DNA of 64,000 bases, taken from Arthrobacter antioxidans. GTDB lineage: Bacteria > Actinomycetota > Actinomycetes > Actinomycetales > Micrococcaceae. This document shows, piece by piece, positions 50,975 to 59,592 of the stretch (position 1 is its first letter; each line of letters opens with the position of its first letter). A program made the translations under genes and the position numbers. The notes beneath the pieces were generated by a model. The model had not been told where the DNA came from. It ran no database searches and saw only the letters and a program-made list of their open reading frames with translations. The DNA lies in the NCBI RefSeq assembly GCF_023100725.1, contig NZ_CP095501.1, forward strand, positions 3,410,001-3,474,000, read 5' to 3'.

Positions 50975-51637
50975 CTAGGGCCAGAGCATCTCCCGGCGCC
51001 AGCCCTCACCGAAGCGGCTGTACAGCAGGCGGGTGTGGCGCCGCTCCTGGTCGGCCTGCCAGAACTCGACGGCGTCGGGCGCCACGGTGAAGACCGTCCA
51101 GGTGGTCGAGGCGAGGCGGTCCGCCGCCTCGAGGCGGCGCACCTGCTCCGCCACCGCGGTGTCGACGTCGTCCCTACTGCGTACCACCGTGCTCTGGCCG
51201 CCGGCCAGCACCAGGGCACGGGCCACCGGGTGGCGGCGCTGGAAATCGGCGTCGTTCTCCTCCGTGGTGCCGGTGGAGACCGCTCCCCGGATCCTGACCT
51301 GGCGGCCGACCTCCGGCCAGAAGAAGGTCAGCGCGGCGGAGGGGGTCCCCGCCAGCTGGCGGCCCTTCGGACTGTCGCTGCTGGAGGCCACCTGCCATCC
51401 CTCGGGCGTCAGGTCCTTCAGGATCACGATGCGCGCATCCGGCAGGCCGTCGTCCCCCACCGTCGCGAGGTTGAGCGCGTGGGGAGCGGCGACGCCGTCC
51501 TCCACCGCCCGCTCCAGCCACTCGACGAACAGCGGGATCGGGGAATCGGGGGCTGCCGCAGGGTCGAAGGGCGGCATCTCGTCGGGGAACACCGGAACGC
51601 CGCGGACGATGTCGCGGATCATGCCTGGATCGCTCAT
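50975..51637 (-). CDS. Pyridoxamine 5'-phosphate oxidase-like flavoprotein
   Basis: A 220-residue FMN split-barrel protein close to PdxH. The FMN-binding block DARIVILKDLTPEGWQVASS and the later TFFWPEVGRQVRIRG match, and the ending RLLYSRFGEGWRREMLWP resembles the substrate-binding end of PdxH (R-x-H-like and R-L-x-P). The central VEFWQADQERRHTRLLY agrees with the VEFWQG-like motif of true PNPOx. It may oxidise pyridoxamine phosphate or a related compound; in actinobacteria several paralogues exist, so the specific role is left open. Confidence 0.8.
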   Translation of the reverse strand: MSDPGMIRDIVRGVPVFPDEMPPFDPAAAPDSPIPLFVEWLERAVEDGVAAPHALNLATVGDDGLPDARIVILKDLTPEGWQVASSSDSPKGRQLAGTPSAALTFFWPEVGRQVRIRGAVSTGTTEENDADFQRRHPVARALVLAGGQSTVVRSRDDVDTAVAEQVRRLEAADRLASTTWTVFTVAPDAVEFWQADQERRHTRLLYSRFGEGWRREMLWP

Positions 51638-51737
51638 GCGGCCAGCCTAGCCCTCGTGCCCGGCGACATCCGACGGGCTGCTGCGCAACCCGTCGCCCCG
51701 GGTCTCCCCCCGGGATGCCGTTCCCCGGGCCGGGGCA

Positions 51738-51743
51738 TAGAGT
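51738..51743 (+). promoter_or_regulatory. Putative -10 box giving a leaderless transcript
   Basis: TAGAGT ends 6 bases before the ATG at 51750, with CGGTGGATG following. Confidence 0.5.
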
Positions 51744-51749
51744 CGGTGG

Positions 51750-52544
51750 ATGCCAGCGCACCAGGACCACTACGTCGGACCACGAGACCTCACCCGGTGG
51801 ACGTCGCCGGTGGGCCGGTTCCTCGTCCGGTGCGTCCGCCCGCTCGCCCGCTGGGCCGGTCCGCACGCGGCCCTGCTGCTCCTCATCGCGGTCGGCGGCG
51901 GGGTCGCCGCTGCCCTCACCGCGGCGTCGGCCGAAGTGTACGAGTCGGTGGTGGAGGCCGACGGCGTCGCGGCCCTGGACCAGCCGGCCCTGGACCTCGC
52001 CGTGTCGATGCGCGAGGGCTGGTTCGATGCCTTCATCACCGGCTACACGAACATCGGCGGACCGATCGGCATGCCCATCCTCGCCGTGTCGGTCATGGTG
52101 CTGCTTGCCGTCCACCGCCGCTCCTGGACCCCCGTGATCCTGCTGCCGGCCGCGGCGTTCGGCTCCCTCCTCATGACGGTCGCCGGCAAGGATGCGATCG
52201 GCCGCCTGCGTCCGCCCATCGACCTCGCCGTCCCGCCCTACGAGTCCTCGCCGTCGTTCCCCAGCGGGCATTCCCTCAACGCCGTCGTCATCGCCGGCAT
52301 CGTGGCGTACCTCCTCGTCCTGCGGCAGGAGCGCAGGCGCACCCGCGCGCTGACCGTCGCCCTGGCCGTCGTCTTCGCCGTGACCATGGGCCTCAGCCGG
52401 GTCTACCTCGGCCACCACTGGTTCACGGACGTGCTGGTCGCCTGGACGCTCGGGGTCGCCTGGCTCGCCGTCGTCATCACCGCGCACCGGCTCTACCTGA
52501 CGTTCCGCCTGCACCGGACAGCCACCCGTGGCGTCCCCGCCTGA
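51750..52544 (+). CDS. PAP2 family phosphatase
   Basis: A 264-residue membrane phosphatase of the PAP2 family. The three catalytic motifs are intact: KDAIGRLRPP, PSGHS and SRVYLGHHWFTDV. Five to six membrane segments are visible. It could dephosphorylate phosphatidic acid, undecaprenyl diphosphate or similar lipids on the outer face. The first 30 residues are a basic cytoplasmic stretch. The TetR gene starts within its last codons, so the two are linked. Confidence 0.9.
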   Translation: MPAHQDHYVGPRDLTRWTSPVGRFLVRCVRPLARWAGPHAALLLLIAVGGGVAAALTAASAEVYESVVEADGVAALDQPALDLAVSMREGWFDAFITGYTNIGGPIGMPILAVSVMVLLAVHRRSWTPVILLPAAAFGSLLMTVAGKDAIGRLRPPIDLAVPPYESSPSFPSGHSLNAVVIAGIVAYLLVLRQERRRTRALTVALAVVFAVTMGLSRVYLGHHWFTDVLVAWTLGVAWLAVVITAHRLYLTFRLHRTATRGVPA

Positions 52545-53154
52545 GCAGCCCGACGCCGGTCCGACGCCCGCCCTGCGGCCGCTCCGGCGGGACGCCCGGC
52601 ACAACCGCGAGGTGGTCCTCGCCGCCGCCCGGCGCATGTTCGCCGTCCACGGCGCGGAGTGCAGCTTCGAGGACATCGCCCGCGAGGCCGGCGTGGGCGT
52701 GGGGACCGTGTACCGACGGTTCCCCGATCGCCGCACCCTCATCGAGGCCATCCTCGAACAGCGCGTGACGGACGTCGACGCGGCGGTGTCCGAGGCCCTC
52801 GCGCTCGAGGACACCTGGGCGGCAGCGCGCCTGTTCATCGGCTCCGCGGCCCGCATGCAGCTCGAGGACCGCGGACTGCGGGAGCTCCTGCACGACCACG
52901 GCTTCGTGTCCGCGGGGCTCGCGATGCTGCGGCATCGGATCGCTCCGGCCGCCGAGGAGTTCGCCGCACGGCTGAGGCACGACGGCGCGCGGGAGGACCT
53001 CACCGGCGACGACGTGCTGGTGCTCATCCGCATGCTGGGCTCACTGCCTCCGGAGGCAGGCACAGCCAGCCCGACCGGCCGGGATGCGGGGTTCGAGCGA
53101 TACCTCGGCCTCGTCCTGGACGGCGTCCGCCGGCGGCCGGCCACCGAAGGATAA
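52528..53154 (+). CDS. TetR family regulator
   Basis: A 208-residue TetR regulator. The helix-turn-helix is CSFEDIAREAGVGVGTVYRR, followed by the conserved FPDRRTLIEAIL. The C-terminal ligand domain is typical in length but not assignable to a ligand. The GTG start at 52528 lies inside the PAP2 gene, 17 bases before its stop, with no clear ribosome site, so it depends on coupled translation or an unseen start. It could regulate the PAP2 gene or the APC permeases downstream. Confidence 0.85.
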   Translation: MASPPEQPDAGPTPALRPLRRDARHNREVVLAAARRMFAVHGAECSFEDIAREAGVGVGTVYRRFPDRRTLIEAILEQRVTDVDAAVSEALALEDTWAAARLFIGSAARMQLEDRGLRELLHDHGFVSAGLAMLRHRIAPAAEEFAARLRHDGAREDLTGDDVLVLIRMLGSLPPEAGTASPTGRDAGFERYLGLVLDGVRRRPATEG

Positions 53155-53216
53155 GCAGAACCGACGGATTCCCGTCAAGAATAATGATTACCCCTTACCG
53201 ACGGCCCGCTTCATAC

Positions 53217-53243
53217 TGGGGGGTGCCATACAGGCACCCCCCA
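53217..53243. promoter_or_regulatory. Perfect hairpin just before an APC permease gene
   Basis: TGGGGGGTGCC and GGCACCCCCCA pair over 11 bases around an ATACA loop. It ends 14 bases before the permease ATG at 53258, next to the AGGA ribosome site at 53247. It could be a terminator of the TetR transcript or an mRNA leader element affecting the permease. Confidence 0.55.
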
Positions 53244-53257
53244 CCCAGGAACGGACG

Positions 53258-54721
53258 ATGATGTCGGACAAATCAGCCCTGCAAGGCTCACGATCGGTGT
53301 TGCGGCGCAAACCGATCGACAACGTCGAGGACGAGACGGGCCGCTCGACCCTGTTCAAGAGCCTCGGCCTCTGGCAGCTGACCGCCATCGGCGTCGGCGG
53401 CATCATCGGCGTCGGGATCTTCACGCTCGCGGGGCTCGTCGCGAACGGCGGCCCGGACGGCGAGCCGGTGGGCCCGGCCGTCCTCATCTCGTTCCTCATC
53501 GCGGGCCTGGCCAGTGCGGCCGCCGCGCTGTCCTACGCCGAGTTCGCCGGGATGATCCCCCGCGCCGGCTCCGCCTATACCTACGGCTACGTGGCCCTCG
53601 GTGAGATCGTCGGCTGGTTCATCGGCTGGGACCTGCTCCTCGAGTACATCGCGATCGTGGCCGTCGTGGCCATCGGTATCTCGGGGTACTTCACCGAGTT
53701 CATGTCCGGCATCGGCATCACCGTGCCCACGTGGATGCAGGGCACGCCGGACACGATCGAGGGCGGCGTGATCAACGTGCCGGCCATCGTGGTCTGCCTG
53801 CTCGTGACCTTCATCCTCAGCCGCGGCACCAAGACCTTCGGCCGGTTCGAGCTCGTGGCGGTCGGCCTGAAGATCCTGCTGATCCTCGGCATCGTGGGCC
53901 TCGGCTTCTTCTACGTGAACGCCGAGAACTACTCGCCGTTCGTCCCGTCCGGTTTCGGCGCCGTCTTCGCCGGTGCCGCCACCGTGTTCTTCGCCGTGTT
54001 CGGGTACGACGCCATGAGCACCGCCGCCGAGGAGGCCAAGGACGGCAAGAAGCACATGCCGAAGGCCATCCTCCTGTCCCTCCTCATCGCGATGATCCTG
54101 TACGTCCTGGCGACCCTCGTGCTCACCGGGATGCAGAACTACAAGGACATCAGCCCCACCGCAGGCTTCGCCTCGGCCTTCCAGTCCGTGGGGCTCCCCG
54201 TCGTCGCGACGGTCATCTCGGCCTTCGCCGTCATCTCCATCCTCACCGTCATGCTGACCTTCCTCCTCGGCGTCACCCGCGTCTGGTTCTCGATGAGCCG
54301 CGACGGGCTCCTGCCGGCCTGGTTCTCGACGACGGACCGCAACGGCACGCCGCAGCGCGTCACCTGGATCGCCGGGATCGCCTCGGCGTTCCTCGCCGGG
54401 GTGTTCCCCATCCGCGCGGTCGCCGACCTCACCAACATCGGCATCCTCGCGGCGTTCGTCGTCGTCTGCATCGCGGTGATCGTGCTGCGGCGCACGCGTC
54501 CCGAGGTGCCCCGGACGTTCAAGCTGCCGCTGATGCCGATCGTCCCCGCGTTCGGCGTCCTCGCATCGCTGTTCCTGATGCTGCAGCTGCACTGGGAGAC
54601 GTGGCTGCGCTTCGGCGTGTGGCTCCTGATCGGCCTCGCCATCTACTTCTTCTACGGCCGGAAGCACTCGCTCATGAACCCGGACAGCCCGCGCCACGCG
54701 CTCATGAAGCAGCAGGCCTAG
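53258..54721 (+). CDS. APC family amino acid permease (cationic type), first of pair
   Basis: A 487-residue permease with twelve or more hydrophobic segments. It shows the helix 1 break TAIGVGGIIGVGIFTLAGL, YAEFAGMIPRAGSAYTYGYV and helix 6 FFAVFGYDAMSTAAEEAKDG, typical of the cationic amino acid transporter (CAT/YfnA) group. ALKKPxx-like MSRDGLLPAWFSTTDRNGTP is the conserved loop. It is probably an amino acid-proton symporter. The ATG at 53258 follows AGGA by 7 bases. A related permease follows at 54852 on the same strand. Confidence 0.88.
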   Translation: MMSDKSALQGSRSVLRRKPIDNVEDETGRSTLFKSLGLWQLTAIGVGGIIGVGIFTLAGLVANGGPDGEPVGPAVLISFLIAGLASAAAALSYAEFAGMIPRAGSAYTYGYVALGEIVGWFIGWDLLLEYIAIVAVVAIGISGYFTEFMSGIGITVPTWMQGTPDTIEGGVINVPAIVVCLLVTFILSRGTKTFGRFELVAVGLKILLILGIVGLGFFYVNAENYSPFVPSGFGAVFAGAATVFFAVFGYDAMSTAAEEAKDGKKHMPKAILLSLLIAMILYVLATLVLTGMQNYKDISPTAGFASAFQSVGLPVVATVISAFAVISILTVMLTFLLGVTRVWFSMSRDGLLPAWFSTTDRNGTPQRVTWIAGIASAFLAGVFPIRAVADLTNIGILAAFVVVCIAVIVLRRTRPEVPRTFKLPLMPIVPAFGVLASLFLMLQLHWETWLRFGVWLLIGLAIYFFYGRKHSLMNPDSPRHALMKQQA

Positions 54722-54851
54722 CCCCAACCGGGTGGGACGGGGCCTGCGTCACGAACGTGCGGCGGGCCCCGTCAGCTCCTATCCTCGACAGGTGCACGGC
54801 CTCCCCGCGGCCGTAGACCCACCTCCCCCACCACCGAAGGACCAGCCCCCC

Positions 54852-56351
54852 ATGGACCTCTTCCGGACCAAGTCCATCGAGCAGTCGATCAAGGACTCCG
54901 ATGAAAAGGGGCACGGCCTCAAACGGTCCCTCACCACGTGGGACCTCATGGTCATGGGCGTCGCCGTCGCCGTGGGCGCCGGCATCTTCTCGGTGGGCGC
55001 GCAGGCCGCCGCCTTCAACGCGGGCCCCGCGGTGACCATCTCCTTCGTCCTCGCCGCGATCACGTGCGCCCTCGCGATCATGTGTTATGCCGAGTTCGCG
55101 ACAGCACTGCCCGTCGCGGGAAGCGCCTACGTCTTCACCTACGCCACGATGGGTGAGCTGATCGCCTGGATCATCGGCTGGAACCTGATCCTCGAGCTGC
55201 TCATGGCCGCCGCGGTCATCGCGAAGTTCTGGGGTGTCTACCTCTCCGATCTGTTCAGCGCGCTCGACCTCGACGTCCCTGCGGAGGTCAGCCTGCTGGG
55301 CCTCGACCTCGCCTGGGGGCCGCTGCTGATCGTCGCGGTCTTCACCGCCGTCCTGATCTGGGGTACCAAGCTGTCCGCGCGGGTCAACAGCGTCTTCACG
55401 ATCATCAAGATCGGCATCGTGCTGTTCGTGATCGTCGTGGGCTTCTTCTACGTGAACCCCGAGAACTACACGCCGTTCATCCCTGCCTCCGAGCCGGCGA
55501 CGGACGGCGGCACCGGCTGGGCCGACCAGCCCTTCCTCTCCTTCCTCAGCGGGGCCACACCGGCCGCCTTCGGTTTCACCGGCATCATCTCGGGCGCGGC
55601 GCTGGTGTTCTTCGCGTTCATCGGGTTCGATGTCGTCGCCACCTCGGCCGAGGAGGTGAAGAACCCGAGCCGCACCCTCCCCCGCGGCATCTTCGCGGGC
55701 CTCGCCGTCGTCAGCGTGCTCTACATCCTGGTGACCCTGGTCGTGACCGGCATGGTCCCCTACACCGAGCTCGGGGCCTCCGGCGCCCCCTCGCTGGCCA
55801 CCGCCTTCCAGCTGGTCGGCGCGGACTGGGCCGCGGGCGTCATCTCGGTGGGCAGCCTGATCGGACTGACCACCGTGATCATGGTGCTGCTGATGGGCCT
55901 GGCGCGGGTGATCTTCGCGCTCAGCCGTGACGGGCTGATGCCGCGCGCGCTCAGCCGCACCTCGGACAAGCATGGGACGCCGGCGCGGACGCAGGTGCTC
56001 TGCGGTGTCGTCGTCGCCCTGCTCGCCGGGTTCACGCAGGTGGAGGTCCTCGCCGAGATGATCAACATCGGCACGCTGTCCGCCTTCATCACGGTGAGCC
56101 TCGGGATCATCGTCCTGCGCCACAAGCGTCCGGACCTCACTCCGGCCTTCCGCGTCCCGTTCGGCAAGGTCATCCCGATCGCCTCCGCCCTGCTCTGCCT
56201 CTACCTGATGTTCAACCTCGCCACCATCACGTGGCTGTTCTTCGCAGGGTGGCTGGTACTCGGCTTCGCCCTCTACTTCGCGTACGGCAACCGGCATTCC
56301 CGCCTCGGGGCGCAGCAGCGCAAGGACGCGGAGGATTCCGCGTCCGTGTGA
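54852..56351 (+). CDS. APC family amino acid permease, second of pair
   Basis: A 499-residue permease related to the gene before it, sharing the FYVNPENYTPF and DGLMPRALSRTSDKHGTP blocks (FYVNAENYSPF and DGLLPAWFSTTDRNGTP upstream). Helix 1 break is VAVAVGAGIFSVGAQAAAF, helix 6 is FFAFIGFDVVATSAEEVKNP. It also belongs to the CAT-like branch. The gap to the upstream permease is 130 bases with no clear promoter. The two probably arose by duplication and serve different amino acids. The start lies at 54852. Confidence 0.88.
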   Translation: MDLFRTKSIEQSIKDSDEKGHGLKRSLTTWDLMVMGVAVAVGAGIFSVGAQAAAFNAGPAVTISFVLAAITCALAIMCYAEFATALPVAGSAYVFTYATMGELIAWIIGWNLILELLMAAAVIAKFWGVYLSDLFSALDLDVPAEVSLLGLDLAWGPLLIVAVFTAVLIWGTKLSARVNSVFTIIKIGIVLFVIVVGFFYVNPENYTPFIPASEPATDGGTGWADQPFLSFLSGATPAAFGFTGIISGAALVFFAFIGFDVVATSAEEVKNPSRTLPRGIFAGLAVVSVLYILVTLVVTGMVPYTELGASGAPSLATAFQLVGADWAAGVISVGSLIGLTTVIMVLLMGLARVIFALSRDGLMPRALSRTSDKHGTPARTQVLCGVVVALLAGFTQVEVLAEMINIGTLSAFITVSLGIIVLRHKRPDLTPAFRVPFGKVIPIASALLCLYLMFNLATITWLFFAGWLVLGFALYFAYGNRHSRLGAQQRKDAEDSASV

Positions 56352-56434
56352 GGTGCGCGGGCGCCCCGGACACGGGATGATGGACTCCCCGGGTAGCGTC
56401 GCCGGGGACCGCCGAGCCGATCAGGAGAACCACG

Positions 56435-56845
56435 ATGTCCCAGGATCCCTATCCCAGCGAACTCCCCTCCCCCGGCCACAGGAACCCGTACGACGGCGGT
56501 GCCTACGGGAATCCCGGCGGCTACCCGCCGGGCAGCCCCTACCAGCCGACCGGCAGCTATCCGTCGGGCCTCTACCAGTCCTCGTACCAGACGATGGAGG
56601 GCGAGAAGGCGGCCCAGCTCTCCCTGATCCTCGGCCTCGTGGGGTTCTTCGTGGCGGGCATCATCCTCGGGCCGCTCGCCATCTGGCAGGCCCGGAAGGC
56701 CGAGCGCCTCGGCGTGCCCGCCACCGCGGGGAAGGTCCTCGGCTGGATCGTCACGGCCCTCTACGCGCTCGCGATCCTGGCCGGCATCCTGTTCGTCGTC
56801 CTCATCATCGTGGGATTCGGCGCCACGGCCAGTTTCGGCGGCTGA
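56435..56845 (+). CDS. DUF4190 domain membrane protein
   Basis: A 136-residue protein with a Pro/Gly/Tyr-rich N-terminal stretch (YGNPGGYPPGSPYQPTGSYP) and a DUF4190 pair of membrane helices, KAAQLSLILGLVGFFVAGII, then the loop GPLAIWQARKAERLGVPATA and GKVLGWIVTALYALAILA. The function is unknown; such proteins are frequent in actinobacteria, and the tail may mediate assembly. GGAG-containing CAGGAGAACC precedes the ATG. The stop is part of a tandem repeat. Confidence 0.85.
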   Translation: MSQDPYPSELPSPGHRNPYDGGAYGNPGGYPPGSPYQPTGSYPSGLYQSSYQTMEGEKAAQLSLILGLVGFFVAGIILGPLAIWQARKAERLGVPATAGKVLGWIVTALYALAILAGILFVVLIIVGFGATASFGG

Positions 56846-56890
56846 CCGGCGGTTTCAGGGGCTGACCGGCAGATTCAGCGGCTGACCGGC
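56831..56890. repeat. Three-copy 20-base tandem repeat at a gene end
   Basis: GCTGACCGGC starts a new unit at 56841, 56861 and 56881, each followed by a diverging 10 bases; the first unit is preceded by a related half (AGTTTCGGCG). The TGA of the DUF4190 gene is in the first unit, so extra copies would give stop codons in the same place. Confidence 0.8.
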
Positions 56891-56909
56891 CACCTGGGTC
56901 GTCGGTCCC

Positions 56910-57860
56910 TCAGAGCGTGGGGAACAGGTGGGTGGCCTGCTCGCCCGCCTCGAACACGCGCGAGTGCGGCCCCGTCCCGACGATCAGCGGATCGGGCGTC
57001 CCGACGACGTCGTGGTCCTTCTCGTCGTAGTCGAGGACGGACAGGATGTAGCGCATCGCCTCGATCCGGGCCCGCTTCTTGTCGTTGCTCTTGATGACCG
57101 TCCACGGGGCGTCGGCCGTGTTCGTGTAGAAGAACATCGCCTCCTTGGCCGCCGTGTACTCGTCCCACTTGTCGAGGGACTGCAGGTCCATGGGGCTGAG
57201 CTTCCAGCGACGCACCGGATCCGTGTGGCGCTTGGCGAAGCGCCGGCGCTGTTCGGCCTGCGACACGGAGAACCAGAACTTGGTGAGGTGCGTGTCGCTG
57301 CGGACGAGCATGCGTTCGAATTCGGGGGCCTGCCGCATGAACTCGAGGTACTCCGTGGGCGAGCAGAACCCCATGACGCGCTCCACTCCGGCCCGGTTGT
57401 ACCAGGACCGGTCGAACAGCACGATCTCGCCGCCCGAGGGGAGCGTGGAGACGTAGCGCTGGAAGTACCACTGCGTCTTCTCCTTGTCGCTCGGCTTGTC
57501 CAGGGCCACGATCCGCGCGCCGCGCGGGTTCAGGTTCTCCATGAAACGCTTGATGGTCCCGCCCTTGCCGGCGGCGTCACGTCCCTCGAACACCAGCGCG
57601 ACCTTGGCCTCGTTCGCCCGGACCCACCCCTGCATCTTGAGCAGTTCGATCTGAAGGGCCCTCTTGGCCGTCTGGTACTCCCGCTCCGTCATCTTCTTCG
57701 CGTACGGGTAGTCCTCGCGCCACGTCGGCTGGTCCGGGTGCGGCAGGAGCATGGGGGCGTCGCCTGCCGTGTGGGGGTTGGGGACCGGGATGGCCGTCGC
57801 TTCGAGGGCGGGGGCGCCGTCGATCACAGCGCCGTCGCGGACTGCTTTTCCTGAACTCAT
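56910..57860 (-). CDS. ppk2: Polyphosphate kinase 2 (PPK2)
   Basis: A 316-residue PPK2 that transfers phosphate between polyphosphate and nucleotides. The P-loop region is FEGRDAAGKGGTIKRFMENL, followed by the lid block DRSWYNRAGVERVMGFC, and the conserved SDKEKTQWYFQRYV and RRRFAKRHTDPVRRWKLSPM. The length and single domain fit class I PPK2, which regenerates GTP or ATP. The start at 57860 (MSSGKAVRDG) is favoured; the upstream extension overlaps the divergent control region. It is divergent from the DUF1684 gene. Confidence 0.92.
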   Translation of the reverse strand: MSSGKAVRDGAVIDGAPALEATAIPVPNPHTAGDAPMLLPHPDQPTWREDYPYAKKMTEREYQTAKRALQIELLKMQGWVRANEAKVALVFEGRDAAGKGGTIKRFMENLNPRGARIVALDKPSDKEKTQWYFQRYVSTLPSGGEIVLFDRSWYNRAGVERVMGFCSPTEYLEFMRQAPEFERMLVRSDTHLTKFWFSVSQAEQRRRFAKRHTDPVRRWKLSPMDLQSLDKWDEYTAAKEAMFFYTNTADAPWTVIKSNDKKRARIEAMRYILSVLDYDEKDHDVVGTPDPLIVGTGPHSRVFEAGEQATHLFPTL

Positions 57861-58015
57861 CCCTGGTCCTCCGGATTCGACCGTGCCGCGCGGATGCCCC
57901 ATCCTCTCAGAGAAAGCGCCACGGAGATACGGTGTCGGGAGATACGGTGCCGGGGAATCCCCTGCGCCCGCCACGGGTTACAGCCCACGACCGACCCGCC
58001 GAGCAAGGAGCATCC

Positions 58016-58873
58016 GTGACCCATGTCCCGACCCCTGAGGAACGCTGGCTGCGCTTCCGGGCCTCCCGTGATGCGGCACTGGCCGAGGAGCACGGCTGGC
58101 TGACCCTGACGTCCTTCCAGTGGCTCGGCAGGGAGCCGGCGCGGGTCGACGTCGTGCCCGGGCTCTGGTCCTCCACGGACGACGCCGCGCAGCTGACCGC
58201 AGGGGCGTCGGACGGCCTGACCGATCTGACCGATCCGACGGGCGGCAGGATCGTGGAGGGGACCGTGGAGGCGACCCTCGAGGACGAGGAATCGCTGATG
58301 TGGGTGGCCCACGGCGGGGAGGACGGACGCCGCGTCGTCGTCGAACTGGCGCGGCGCGCCGGCCGCTACGCCCTCCGGACCAGGGATGCCTCCTCGCCCA
58401 CGCGGGCCCGCTTCACCGGCGTGCCCACCTTCGACTACCGGCCCGATCTCGTGGTGGAGGGACGGTTCGAACCGTACGGGGAGCCCCTGCACGAACCGAT
58501 CCCCACCGCCCACCCGGAGGTGCCCGGAATGCACGAGACGGCCGGCGACGTGGTCTTCTCCCTTCCCGGCGACAGCCACCCGTTCCGGCTCCACGCCGCC
58601 CAGGACGCGTCGGGGGCGCTCTCGATCACCTTCCACGACACGACGAACGGCATCACCACCGCGGCATGGCGCAAGGTGACCACGCGCCGGCCCCGCCCGG
58701 ACGGCGGAGTGGTCCTCGACTTCAACCGGGCGATCAACTACCCGAGCGCCTTCACGCTCTACGGGACCTGCCCCGCACCGGTCGGCGCGAACACCGTCGA
58801 CGCCCCCATCGAGGCGGGGGAGAGAAGCCCGGCGGGCGTTCCGGCGGCGTCTCACGCCTCCGTGTCGGGGTAG
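58016..58873 (+). CDS. DUF1684 domain protein
   Basis: A 285-residue protein of the DUF1684 family, of unknown function. It has RWLRFRASRDAALAEEHGWL at the start, LTSFQWLGREPARV, the FDYRPDLVVEGRFEPY block and the hallmark C-terminal DFNRAINYPSAFTLYGTCP. The start is a GTG at 58016 with AAGGAG 5 bases before it; the in-frame ATG further upstream lies in the divergent region. It precedes alkB but is separated by 56 bases. Confidence 0.85.
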   Translation: MTHVPTPEERWLRFRASRDAALAEEHGWLTLTSFQWLGREPARVDVVPGLWSSTDDAAQLTAGASDGLTDLTDPTGGRIVEGTVEATLEDEESLMWVAHGGEDGRRVVVELARRAGRYALRTRDASSPTRARFTGVPTFDYRPDLVVEGRFEPYGEPLHEPIPTAHPEVPGMHETAGDVVFSLPGDSHPFRLHAAQDASGALSITFHDTTNGITTAAWRKVTTRRPRPDGGVVLDFNRAINYPSAFTLYGTCPAPVGANTVDAPIEAGERSPAGVPAASHASVSG

Positions 58874-58929
58874 ATGCTCGGGAGGAACACCGCGCGGCGG
58901 CGGGGACGACGCCGGAGCACAATGGTGGG

Positions 58930-59592
58930 GTGACCGATCCGTTCGACGCCCTGATTCCCCGCCCGCGACGGGAGCTCGCGCCCGGCGCCGTGCACATCCC
59001 CGACTGGCTGGACCCCGACCGGCAGCGCCGCCTGGTGGACCTCTGCCGCACCTGGGCGAGCGGTCCCGTCCCGATGCGCGCGGTGACCATGCCGACCGGC
59101 GGCGTGATGTCCGTGAAGAGCGTGAGCCTCGGCTGGCACTGGCTGCCGTACCGGTACAGCCGCACGGCCGACGACGTCGGAGGCGCCGCCGTCGCGCCCT
59201 TCCCGGACGTGCTGCGCTCGCTGGGGCGTGACGCCGTGACGGCCGCCTACGGGGAGCACGCGGGCTCCTCCTACGAGCCCGACGCCGCCCTCGTGAACTA
59301 CTACGACGACGCGGCCCGGATGGGCATGCACCAGGACCGCGAGGAGCGGGTGAGCGCTCCGGTCGTCTCACTGAGTCTCGGTGCGGCGTGCGTGTTCCGC
59401 TTCGGCACCACGGAAAGCCGGAACCGCCCCTGGCAGGACGTGCAGCTCGCCTCCGGCGATCTGTTCGTCTTCGGCGGACCCTCGCGCTTCGCCTACCACG
59501 GTGTCCTGCGGACCCTTCCCGGGACCGCGCCGCCCGGCATCGGCTTCGAAGGGCGGCTCAACATCACGCTGCGGCAGACGGGCCTCGGTTAG
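58930..59592 (+). CDS. alkB: AlkB-type 2-oxoglutarate-dependent dioxygenase
   Basis: A 220-residue Fe(II)/2-oxoglutarate dioxygenase that removes alkyl lesions from DNA or RNA bases. The iron triad is in MGMHQDREER (His and Asp) and FAYHGVLR (His); the 2-oxoglutarate-binding end is RLNITLRQTG, the RxNxTxR motif. The GTG start at 58930 was chosen because CACAAT lies 6 bases before it, which suggests leaderless transcription; GGAG is 12 bases before it. Its stop overlaps the convergent DinB-like gene by 4 bases. Confidence 0.9.
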   Translation: MTDPFDALIPRPRRELAPGAVHIPDWLDPDRQRRLVDLCRTWASGPVPMRAVTMPTGGVMSVKSVSLGWHWLPYRYSRTADDVGGAAVAPFPDVLRSLGRDAVTAAYGEHAGSSYEPDAALVNYYDDAARMGMHQDREERVSAPVVSLSLGAACVFRFGTTESRNRPWQDVQLASGDLFVFGGPSRFAYHGVLRTLPGTAPPGIGFEGRLNITLRQTGLG

